Positions 43,949 to 50,942 of a stretch of 64,000 nt of DNA are shown here, piece after piece (the first letter of the stretch is position 1; each line of letters starts with the position of its first letter). Origin of the DNA: Colivivens sp963626085 (GTDB lineage Bacteria; Bacteroidota; Bacteroidia; Bacteroidales; Bacteroidaceae); contig CAVFVJ010000002.1 of the NCBI GenBank assembly GCA_963626085.1, positions 44,848 through 108,847 of the forward strand, given 5' to 3'. The position numbers and the translations under genes were made by a program. A model generated the notes under the pieces. The model was not told the origin of the DNA. It saw nothing but the letters and a program-made list of their open reading frames with translations, and ran no database searches.

Positions 43949-44276
43949 ACCTAAAAATTAATATTTTCTCACCTATAAATAATTCTGTTTTCCCCACTTT
44001 CCAGCCCTAAAGCAAAGCCAAGAAAGACAGGACATAAATTCACATCAACACATCTATTCTCTTTCACGGTGCAAAATTACCAATTAATTCGCAATCCAAG
44101 GAATACATATAACGGATGTTGGCTTGATTTAACAGACTTTCTCACCCCCTAAAAGCCTGGGCTGAAATATAATATAACAACTAAGTTAAGAAAAACAGAA
44201 TCTCAGGACACCCAAAAAGAATATCCTGAGATTCTCATATTAGCCAAACGACTATTGCGTTGTCGTTCAGGTATGG
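43949..44276. other. Intergenic stretch with efflux promoter and upstream terminator
   Basis: 328 bases without a gene. On the - strand TAATTTTG (44079-44072), preceded by a TTG at 44099-44097 (17-base spacing), is the likely efflux operon promoter with a 120-base leader. A terminator for the upstream secreted-protein gene is at 44197-44235. I see no regulator gene or clear operator for the pump. Confidence 0.6.
44197..44235 (-). terminator. Terminator of the secreted 748-residue protein gene
   Basis: 12-bp perfect stem AGAATCTCAGGA (44197-44208) with its complement at 44224-44235, followed on the - strand by TGTTTTTCTT. Confidence 0.8.
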
Positions 44277-46523
44277 TTACTTCACAAGGTACTTCTTGCC
44301 GCCACGGATATAGATGCCAGGAGCAGAGATGCGTGAGATGCGACGACCTGCGAGGTCGAACACTTCTTCTGACGCAGCCGCATCGTCCTCAACATCGGAG
44401 ATGGCTGTAGGCAAGCTGTTGACGAACTTCAGCGTGAACTCTATGAGGACAGCCTTGTTGTTTGCCGTCAGTGCCCAGTAAGCCTTGTACTCGCCTGTGG
44501 TCACTACCGCGAGGTTGTATGTGAGATAATGGGTTGCGTCAACTGTTTTCACACATATTGGTGCAGCGATATTGGCTGTATGCATGGTGAAATTGCCGTC
44601 CGCATCGCGCCACCCATCGTAATTGTACACGTCATCGAGACTCAGCAGTTTCTCGTCCCGTGGGTTGTAGCCCTTTATCTCAGCCTCGGCAATATCGTCA
44701 ATTCCCAGTTGGGACTGCACAAGCGCAACCTGTGCGTCGGTCAGCACGATGCTGTGCTCCATGTAGTTGCTGTACACATATGGGTCTTCCTCACCCTCGT
44801 AGTCATCACCGTAGTTCTCACTCATAGTATAGTAGGTAGTACCGGTCTTGACCATAGAGTCACATATCTCGAACGGAACTGTCTCATGCAACATGAAGGA
44901 AACGTCCACATGCAGTACGACGGTGTCTGTAGCGGAGCAGATAGCCCACTCAGTCATGAATCCACTGCCGTCAATCGGCTCGTTGCTTGCGAGAGTGCTG
45001 AGCAGGAGCTTGCCGTCGTGAGGATACTGCAGGCGCACGTAGGGACTGCCTGTTGCTTCGGTCACGTCACCGTTGGCGTCAAACCAACCGTCGTACTGCT
45101 TCCAGTCCTTCACCAGCTCGCCCGTAGTCACATTTATTGGGAACACGTTGTCCTTGTCCACCTTGTCGATGCCCAGGGTCTTGAGAACCGCAGCCTCATC
45201 GTAGGCGATTTCTGTGACTGTACTGCCCTGTCCTATCTTGCGCTCCGCTGTGAGATACACAGTCTTGCTGCCTTTATTCTGCATGAACGCTGCGTATTCG
45301 TCCCTCAACATGACAGTGAATTCACTGAACTTGTACGCCTCAAACTCCGACTTTATGGCAAGGTAAGCCGAATCAGGAGGCAGCACTGCATCGCCTGTCT
45401 GGACAAACTTGTCCTTGCCGTCGAACACATAGTACTTCACACCTTCGTGAGACAGTTTGGCAATATCCACAGTGTCAGTGCCTGTAGCCTTAAGCATGTT
45501 CTCGGTAATGACAGAGGGGTTTTCGGTCACCTCCATACGGAAGGAAGCGAGTCCCTTACCGTAGAACAGTCCAGCATTGCCCTGGAACAGTGCGTAACTG
45601 CGGTCGTACGCTCCGACAACGTGAGCTGTGGAATCGGCAAAGTGGTTGTAGCATACGGTGTACTTGTACACCTCGTCTCCGTAGACATAGGTATTCTCCA
45701 CCAGCGGTGTGAGCATGTAAAAGCAACAGCCGCTCGGCACGTACATAGTGTACTTTGAATTGCTCATGAGCTTGTAGCTTCCCTTGCCGAAGTCGACGGT
45801 CAGATAGTCGGGTGCGGAGAACACAGGACAGAGGAAGCCGCTGCGTGTGACCTCCACAGTGTATGGGTTCTCGTCAGACACTGTGTTGCCCTCTTCATCG
45901 ACCCAGTAGAGGAACTCAGCACCCTCGGCTGGAGTTGCCTCGACCTGTGTCGAACCACCTATCTCCACTTCTGGTTCTTCCACATACATCGTTCCCATAG
46001 CCTCCTGTCCTGGAACGTATTTCAGACCGAAATAGCCGAACACTGCAACGTAGGTGTGGTCAGGGTACTTTGAGTAGTTCTCGTCCGTCTCTTTGTCGGA
46101 ATACTGTGTTGTCTCCAGGTAAGCACTGTAAATCTCGTCGTTGGACTCGAACTCATCAGCGAGGAAGTCTTTCACAGACGCAGCGGGATTGGTCTCCAAC
46201 TCCACCCAGTAGTTGTTGTCCAGCCTCTTCCAACCGAGGAACACATAACCGTCCGCTGGCTGCGCATAGAAGTAGAAAGTCTTGCTGGCGTAGCCCATGT
46301 AGTAATATTGCGAATACTTGCAGTCCGACTCTTTCTCGTACACTGGTTCGGTTTTGTCACCGCTTACACGGGTACACACCGTTCCTGCACCCTCGGGATA
46401 AGTCATTGAACGGGTGTACCACCAGCAGTACGCCTGTTCCTGTGCGAAGGCACTGCCGACACCCACGAGAAGTAGGGCAACGGTCAAAGTCAGGGCATTC
46501 AAATTGAAGTAGTTGTTTCTCAT
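44277..46523 (-). CDS. Large secreted protein with InlB-like repeat and C-terminal sorting-type domain
   Basis: A 748-residue exported protein. Signal peptide MRNNYFNLNALTLTVALLLVGVGSAFA. Near residues 60-100 and 185-235 it resembles the divergent InlB B-repeat (TFYFYAQPADGYVFLGWKRL; ATPAEGAEFLYWVDEEGN). The last 35 residues (EEVFDLAGRRISRISAPGIYIRGGKKYLVK) are the short Bacteroidales C-terminal domain that resembles type IX sorting signals. Middle parts, rich in Asp, Tyr and Thr, are unassigned. It probably ends up on the cell surface; the target is unknown. It lies downstream of a small barrel gene (46-base gap), perhaps in the same transcript. Confidence 0.7.
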   Translation of the reverse strand: MRNNYFNLNALTLTVALLLVGVGSAFAQEQAYCWWYTRSMTYPEGAGTVCTRVSGDKTEPVYEKESDCKYSQYYYMGYASKTFYFYAQPADGYVFLGWKRLDNNYWVELETNPAASVKDFLADEFESNDEIYSAYLETTQYSDKETDENYSKYPDHTYVAVFGYFGLKYVPGQEAMGTMYVEEPEVEIGGSTQVEATPAEGAEFLYWVDEEGNTVSDENPYTVEVTRSGFLCPVFSAPDYLTVDFGKGSYKLMSNSKYTMYVPSGCCFYMLTPLVENTYVYGDEVYKYTVCYNHFADSTAHVVGAYDRSYALFQGNAGLFYGKGLASFRMEVTENPSVITENMLKATGTDTVDIAKLSHEGVKYYVFDGKDKFVQTGDAVLPPDSAYLAIKSEFEAYKFSEFTVMLRDEYAAFMQNKGSKTVYLTAERKIGQGSTVTEIAYDEAAVLKTLGIDKVDKDNVFPINVTTGELVKDWKQYDGWFDANGDVTEATGSPYVRLQYPHDGKLLLSTLASNEPIDGSGFMTEWAICSATDTVVLHVDVSFMLHETVPFEICDSMVKTGTTYYTMSENYGDDYEGEEDPYVYSNYMEHSIVLTDAQVALVQSQLGIDDIAEAEIKGYNPRDEKLLSLDDVYNYDGWRDADGNFTMHTANIAAPICVKTVDATHYLTYNLAVVTTGEYKAYWALTANNKAVLIEFTLKFVNSLPTAISDVEDDAAASEEVFDLAGRRISRISAPGIYIRGGKKYLVK

Positions 46524-46569
46524 ATTATTATTTTGTGATTAAATGTGATTCTTTATTTATAGGGGTGCT

Positions 46570-47058
46570 TTACTTGAAATAGATGCCAATGCCAATCTTC
46601 ACGCCAATCTCACTCCTGTGACCGAAGTCGGAAAGACTCATGTCGCAGTACACTGCAGGCTCGACAGACAGGTACTGGTTGAGGAAGTAGCAATAGCCAA
46701 CCTCCGGTGTAAGCTGCACATCGTCATAAGCGTGGCGCACATGCACGTACCTGAGTCCTGCGGCACAGTACACACCGTTCTGTTCGAAATAGTAACGTCC
46801 CTTGACTCCGAGCTTGAACGTGTTAAGGTGCAAATCCCTTGTCTCAACACCCAAATCGCCCACAAGCATGATATTATCCTCAATAAAATAACCTGCATGT
46901 CCACCAAGGCAGAGGGAGAAATCCCGTTCGTCGCTGTACGACAGGTTCAGTCCAGAGAGCGATGCTCCGACATACTTGGTGTCCTTCTCAAACTGTGCGA
47001 ACGCACATGTAGATGCCGCCATCAGCAACATTCCCAATAAAAATTTCTTCATAGCCAT
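46570..47058 (-). CDS. Small outer membrane beta-barrel protein
   Basis: A 162-residue protein with signal peptide (KKFLLGMLLMAASTCAFAQ) and about eight amphipathic strands (KYVGASLSGLNLSYSDERDFSLCLGGHAGYF, LGVKGRYYFEQNGVYCAAGLRYVHV), ending in a Lys/Phe barrel strand (GIGIYFK). It resembles OmpW/porin-like 'outer membrane protein beta-barrel' (OMP_b-brl) domains. A start three codons later (MKKF at 47052) is equally likely. Function unknown. Confidence 0.7.
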   Translation of the reverse strand: MAMKKFLLGMLLMAASTCAFAQFEKDTKYVGASLSGLNLSYSDERDFSLCLGGHAGYFIEDNIMLVGDLGVETRDLHLNTFKLGVKGRYYFEQNGVYCAAGLRYVHVRHAYDDVQLTPEVGYCYFLNQYLSVEPAVYCDMSLSDFGHRSEIGVKIGIGIYFK

Positions 47059-47146
47059 ATAATTTGTTCATTTACACAACAATCTTAAATGTCACACATT
47101 CCGCAAGGGCACTTTCCGTGTCCCCACAGTGACACATAACAATTTG

Positions 47147-47154
47147 CAAATATA
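47147..47154 (-). promoter_or_regulatory. -7 box for the small barrel gene
   Basis: TATATTTG on the - strand, about 89 bases before the barrel start. The -33 region is not clear. Confidence 0.4.
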
Positions 47155-47198
47155 CTAATAATAGCCAAACTACGACCTATGGTTCATGATTATTTTCG

Positions 47199-47206
47199 TA
47201 CCTTTG
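47199..47206 (+). promoter_or_regulatory. -7 box for the GHL10 gene
   Basis: TACCTTTG on the + strand, 19 bases before the ATG at 47226. No clear -33 TTTG. It gives a very short leader. Confidence 0.5.
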
Positions 47207-47225
47207 CGGAAATTTCTCGACAAGA

Positions 47226-48956
47226 ATGCACAAGATTACATACTACACTACACTTATACTGCTGTTTCTGACAGCGACAACCGCCCTTGCACAGGATATT
47301 TGGGACGTGAACTTCCCTAAGCGCGAGGTGCGCGCTGTATGGATTGCCACCATCGGAGGAATCGACTGGCCACGGACAAAAGCCACAGATGCACGCAGCA
47401 CGGAGAAGCAGAAGCAGGAACTGATAACCATACTGGACAAACTGAAGGGAGCGAACATCAACACGGTGTTGCTGCAGACACGAATCAGGGGAAGTGTCAT
47501 CTACCCTTCCGACATAGAGCCGTGGGACAACGCCATCACTGGCAAAGCTGGGAAGGCCCCGACGTACGACCCACTGGCGTTTGCCGTGGAGCAGTGCCAC
47601 CAGCGTGGAATGGAACTGCACGCGTGGCTCGTGAGCATACCGCTGGGAACAGCGTCGCGGCAACAGTCGTACGGTAGCAAGTCCATAACCAAGCACCATA
47701 AGAGCCTGTGCAAAACAGTGAGTGGCAACATGTTCATGATTCCAGGACAACCCGGAACAGCCGACTATATTGCTGCCCTGGCAAAGGAGATTGTGGAACG
47801 GTACGACGTGGACGGCATCAATCTCGACTACATACGCTACCCCGAAAGCCAGTACCACTTCAGCGACGACAACCTCTACTCCAGTACGTGCGGACTGTCG
47901 AAGGCAGACTGGAGACGGGACAACATCACACGTATTGTGAGGAAGGTGCACGATGCGGTGAAGGCTGTCAAGCCGTGGGTGAAACTGAGTAGTAGTCCGA
48001 TAGGCAAATACAAGACACTCAACAGATACCGCTCGGGCGGATGGGACTGCTTCGACGCTGTCTACCAAGACCCTCAGGCATGGTTGCGCGAAGGCATACA
48101 GGACATGTTGTTCCCGATGATGTACTTCCAGGGCGACCACTACTACCCGTTCGTGTACGACTGGCAGGAGAACAGCTACGGACATCCTGTGGCGGCAGGA
48201 CTCGGCATCTATTTCCTCGACCCGCAGGAAGGACGGCACTGGCAACTGAACGATGTAAGGGCACAGATGCACGCAGCACGCAAATCGGGCATGGGCGGCA
48301 TTGCATTCTACAGAAGCGACTATCTCACAAGTAACATCAAAGGACTGTACGACACCACTTGCGAGGAGTTCTTCCCCTACCCAGCACTCAGTACGAGGAT
48401 GACTTGGAGCAGCGACACCATTGCACCGGCAAGTCCTACAGACATCAGGTACAAAGACGGGGTTCTGACATGGAACTATGGTAAGCCACTCACCGATGGA
48501 CGGTGGCAAGCGGTCTACTTCAACGTGTACGGCAGCAACACCTATCCAGTGGACATCACCAAGGCGGAGAACCTACTCGACATCCATCTCACAGCCCCAC
48601 GTTACGAGGTTGCCGGACGGGCACTGACCAAGCACTTCTTCGCAGTCACCGCAACCGACAGGTTCGGCAACGAGAGTGCCGCATTGCAGGAACAGAACAC
48701 CTACAGCACTTCAAGACCAAGCGAGAAAGACATCTTTGTAGCTGTACGCAAGCATTTCAGCGGTGACTATCTGGAAACTGCCAAGGCGTCAAAGCGCACC
48801 AAACGCTCAAAGCGACAGACAGACAAGGATAAGGCTGTGGCACAGGAAACGGTGAAGACCGAAAAAGCACAAAAGGTAAAGAAGGAGAAGGCAAAGAAGA
48901 AGAGCGACCCATCAAACGAGATAAAAGTTGTGGACTTCAGTAAGTACCTGTACTGA
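47226..48956 (+). CDS. GHL10-family (YngK-like) secreted glycosidase-like protein
   Basis: Exported TIM-barrel protein of 576 residues. Signal peptide MHKITYYTTLILLFLTATTALAQ. Typical family blocks are REVRAVWIATIGGIDWP, LQTRIRGSVIYPSDIEPW, YDVDGINLDYIRYPE (the conserved Asp/Tyr region) and DMLFPMMYFQGDHYYPFV. A C-terminal fibronectin-like part follows (about 425-500). The final 60 residues are Lys-rich low complexity (KRTKRSKRQTDKDK, KKEKAKKKSDP), not part of the family. Substrate unknown; peptidoglycan-related glycans have been suggested for relatives. Confidence 0.82.
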   Translation: MHKITYYTTLILLFLTATTALAQDIWDVNFPKREVRAVWIATIGGIDWPRTKATDARSTEKQKQELITILDKLKGANINTVLLQTRIRGSVIYPSDIEPWDNAITGKAGKAPTYDPLAFAVEQCHQRGMELHAWLVSIPLGTASRQQSYGSKSITKHHKSLCKTVSGNMFMIPGQPGTADYIAALAKEIVERYDVDGINLDYIRYPESQYHFSDDNLYSSTCGLSKADWRRDNITRIVRKVHDAVKAVKPWVKLSSSPIGKYKTLNRYRSGGWDCFDAVYQDPQAWLREGIQDMLFPMMYFQGDHYYPFVYDWQENSYGHPVAAGLGIYFLDPQEGRHWQLNDVRAQMHAARKSGMGGIAFYRSDYLTSNIKGLYDTTCEEFFPYPALSTRMTWSSDTIAPASPTDIRYKDGVLTWNYGKPLTDGRWQAVYFNVYGSNTYPVDITKAENLLDIHLTAPRYEVAGRALTKHFFAVTATDRFGNESAALQEQNTYSTSRPSEKDIFVAVRKHFSGDYLETAKASKRTKRSKRQTDKDKAVAQETVKTEKAQKVKKEKAKKKSDPSNEIKVVDFSKYLY

Positions 48957-49016
48957 AGCACGCACCTATACAAAACGTCAGCAAGCGCGGCACTATCAGA
49001 CACACAGCACGAGAAC

Positions 49017-49038
49017 GTCTGTCTGCCTATCGACAGAC
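49017..49038. terminator. Weak hairpin between convergent GHL10 and ATP-grasp genes
   Basis: 7-bp stem GTCTGTC (49017-49023) with GACAGAC (49032-49038), 8-base loop, 5 bases from the ATP-grasp stop codon. No T-run, so termination is uncertain. Confidence 0.35.
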
Positions 49039-49042
49039 TGGG

Positions 49043-50104
49043 TCAGCGACGTACAGCAATGCGGAACGTGCCGTTTTCGACAAGGGGACAGAACTGTGTA
49101 TGAGAGAAGAACGGTTGCGTCACCCCTGTGAGTCCCTTCTCGTAAAGCATCATCGCCACCACACCCATATTCATCCGAAGGTTAATCTCGACACAGGGAT
49201 GAATCCTGCCGTCCTCGACAACCATCATGTCAATCCCAACAACACCACGGTAGTTGCCAAGAAGCGAAGTTGAAAGCAAGTCTGTATGGACGTGTGCCAA
49301 CTCATCAAGAACACCAGCAGCACACGGAGTCATGTAGGACTGAACCACCATCGACAGTTCCTGCTGTGAAGCCAAATAATTATAAAGGTACTTCCCCTCC
49401 GACGTGGTCTTGAACACAGACAGACCAAGGTAGCGCACCGACTCTGCTGTAACCTCAAACTCCATGGCGAAATCCAACACCTTATTATTATAGAAGCGGT
49501 CCACCACCATATTCCTCACGCTGATTGGAGGCTGAGGCACACCCGGTGAAGACTGAGGGCAACTGCCGCTGACGACACGGTTGCCCCTGCCGCTGCTCGA
49601 ATACTCCGACTTGAGGATAAAAGGAGTGCCTGGATGGACAGACAACCAACTGGGAAGTGCGTCCCCATCCTCACAGAACGCCATGCAATTGTCAACGAGC
49701 CACGGTGTGCAGCCGGTCTGTTCATAAAGCCAGGCATTGTACGAGGCAGACCACCGTCGGCTGGAGAAGGTTCTCCACATATCCAGTTCTCCTACGGCCG
49801 GCATACGGCTTTCGTCCACGCCAAGACGCAAAAACTGGTTGCGCACCGACTTGTTCCATCCCCACGGCATGGGGACGACAGACTGACCTTGCCTGTCGAC
49901 AGACAAATCAAGATGTACCCTCCTCCCGTTACAGTCGCACACACCGTCAGGTGTCAGAATCAAGTCCGACTCGTCAGCCCACAGCGAAGGCAACATCGAC
50001 AAGTCCGCCTCCATACGCTGTATGTGCTTCGGGGGTGTGTAATGACTTGCATCGGAAGCCAACGCCATCTCATGCGATGGATTGAAGAGGAAAAGACGTG
50101 CCAT
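49043..50104 (-). CDS. Orphan ATP-grasp-like protein
   Basis: A 353-residue protein beginning MARLFLFNPSHEMALASDASHYTPP. FILKSEYSSSGRGNRVV looks like the ATP-grasp nucleotide loop and CVEINLRMNMGVVAMMLYEKG, with Glu-x-Asn, like the metal-binding end of the fold. DFAMEFEVTAESVRYLGLSVF and GVVGIDMMVVEDGR fit the central strands. The substrate is unknown and no peptide or carrier gene is next to it. The NPSHEMALA start is distinctive and helps find relatives. The promoter TACCTTTG is at 50165-50158. Expressed alone. Confidence 0.7.
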   Translation of the reverse strand: MARLFLFNPSHEMALASDASHYTPPKHIQRMEADLSMLPSLWADESDLILTPDGVCDCNGRRVHLDLSVDRQGQSVVPMPWGWNKSVRNQFLRLGVDESRMPAVGELDMWRTFSSRRWSASYNAWLYEQTGCTPWLVDNCMAFCEDGDALPSWLSVHPGTPFILKSEYSSSGRGNRVVSGSCPQSSPGVPQPPISVRNMVVDRFYNNKVLDFAMEFEVTAESVRYLGLSVFKTTSEGKYLYNYLASQQELSMVVQSYMTPCAAGVLDELAHVHTDLLSTSLLGNYRGVVGIDMMVVEDGRIHPCVEINLRMNMGVVAMMLYEKGLTGVTQPFFSHTQFCPLVENGTFRIAVRR

Positions 50105-50157
50105 GGTTCATTTCACGTATAGTGTTGCTTTAGTTCTTTCGTCAACAGTTCAGATTG

Positions 50158-50165
50158 CAAAGGTA
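50158..50165 (-). promoter_or_regulatory. -7 box for ATP-grasp gene
   Basis: TACCTTTG on the - strand, 54 bases before the ATG at 50104. Another such box, TATCTTTG, lies at 50243-50236. Confidence 0.5.
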
Positions 50166-50460
50166 CAAAAAAGAGGGATAATCACTTACCCCTCACTGAA
50201 AATTTTAACCTTAAATCTAATACTATGAAAAACAACGCAAAGATACAATCATTCTGCTATACTGCAAACATTTTCGAAAGAAATATTCCGTAATTCTCAA
50301 AATTCCATGTACCACGCATCAAGTTGAACGTGATTTGTAACTTTCAGATTGCATTTAGCACCGATTGTGTGAGTGTCAATATGACAAAGCAGAGACAGAC
50401 CCGTCTGCCAACAGACAAACACACATCACATAGTATTAATTGTACAGAGGCCGCTGCACG

Positions 50461-50522
50461 ATAGTAGGTGACGTGGCTCACGTCACAGAATATAAACGTG
50501 CAGTGGGACACTGCACCTACTA
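50461..50522 (+). repeat. Dispersed palindromic element, copy 4 (basic form)
   Basis: The simplest copy, 62 bases: ATAGTAGGTG, then GTGACGTG-GCT-CACGTCAC, spacer AGAATATAAAC, GTGCAGTG-GGA-CACTGCAC, right end CACCTACTA. It shows the basic design: outer 9-bp inverted repeat, two inner hairpins with related arms (ACGTG versus CAGTG). Same orientation as copies 1 and 3. Confidence 0.88.
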
Positions 50523-50567
50523 ACGTTACAGGCGCAACCACGAAGACAGAAACTGGTGAAACAAAGT

Positions 50568-50611
50568 GAAACCGCCAAACCTTAGGCTGATGCTTAAAGT
50601 TTGGCGGTTTC
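50568..50611. other. Long perfect hairpin
   Basis: 13-bp perfect arms GAAACCGCCAAAC (50568-50580) and its complement at 50599-50611; counting two G-U pairs the inner bases also pair, to about 22 bp with a TGAT loop. No gene ends nearby and no T-run follows, so it is not an obvious terminator. Confidence 0.6.
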
Positions 50612-50709
50612 GAATGTCAATATTTAGTTCAATTATTTATTATGGTTCTGTCTTTAGTTCTATAACTTCATATATAATACCCCCGATTTTTCGGACCAGG
50701 GCATAAGTC

Positions 50710-50860
50710 AAAAAAAAATAGTAACATCCGCCTTGCGAGAGAGAAGGGTTGCTTCTATTGTCTAAGCAATATAGGGGTGCTGGTCTAAGATTGGGGAGTA
50801 CTATATTACTAGGCACAATATCAATCTTATACCTTCACGCACAAGCCAAGGATGGTGCTT
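50710..50860 (-). ncRNA. Candidate structured RNA, about 150 nt
   Basis: On the - strand a TAACTTTG box (50871-50864) is followed by a region with nested pairing and then a run of nine T (50718-50710). Pairs seen: GGATG (50850-50854) with CATCC (50725-50729), closing the whole region; CAAG (50842-50845) with CTTG; CCTTC (50832-50836) with GAAGG (50743-50747); CAATCTT (50822-50828) with AAGATTG (50787-50793) enclosing AATAT/ATATT; and TTGCTT/AAGCAA (50749-50754, 50764-50769). A 5'-3' closing stem, branched interior and terminal T-run suggest a real small RNA. 6S-like is one possibility, by size and closing stem only. No -33 box is clear. Confidence 0.45.
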
Positions 50861-50880
50861 TGTCAAAGTTACGAAAAAGC

Positions 50881-50909
50881 GTTCACTGCCCGAGGAGCAG
50901 TGAACGCCA
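50881..50909 (-). terminator. Terminator of the carboxyltransferase gene
   Basis: 10-bp perfect stem GCGTTCACTG (50881-50890) with its complement at 50900-50909, then TTTTTCG on the - strand; 33 bases after the stop codon. Confidence 0.85.
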
Positions 50910-50942
50910 TGGTAACAATTTGAAGTAACAATTTTGAGATTG

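Larger units (their letters stand above)
50105..50942. other. 838-base gene-free region
   Basis: Holds, in order: the ATP-grasp promoter box (50165-50158), a spurious 22-codon ORF at 50224, repeat copy 4 (50461-50522), a long hairpin (50568-50611), a candidate structured RNA on the - strand (about 50710-50860) and the terminator of the carboxyltransferase gene (50881-50909). No protein gene is supported. Confidence 0.7.

Noticed and set aside
44529..45758. 409-codon open frame on the + strand
   Set aside because: Antisense to the secreted 748-residue protein, whose signal peptide and C-terminal domain are convincing.
47190..48509. 439-codon open frame on the - strand
   Set aside because: It is antisense to the GHL10-like gene, has no signal or family features and a Cys/Arg/His-rich composition typical of shadow frames.
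50224..50292. 22-codon ORF MKNNAKIQSF...
   Set aside because: Too short, without a promoter on the + strand or any family feature; the A/T-rich stretch reads by chance.
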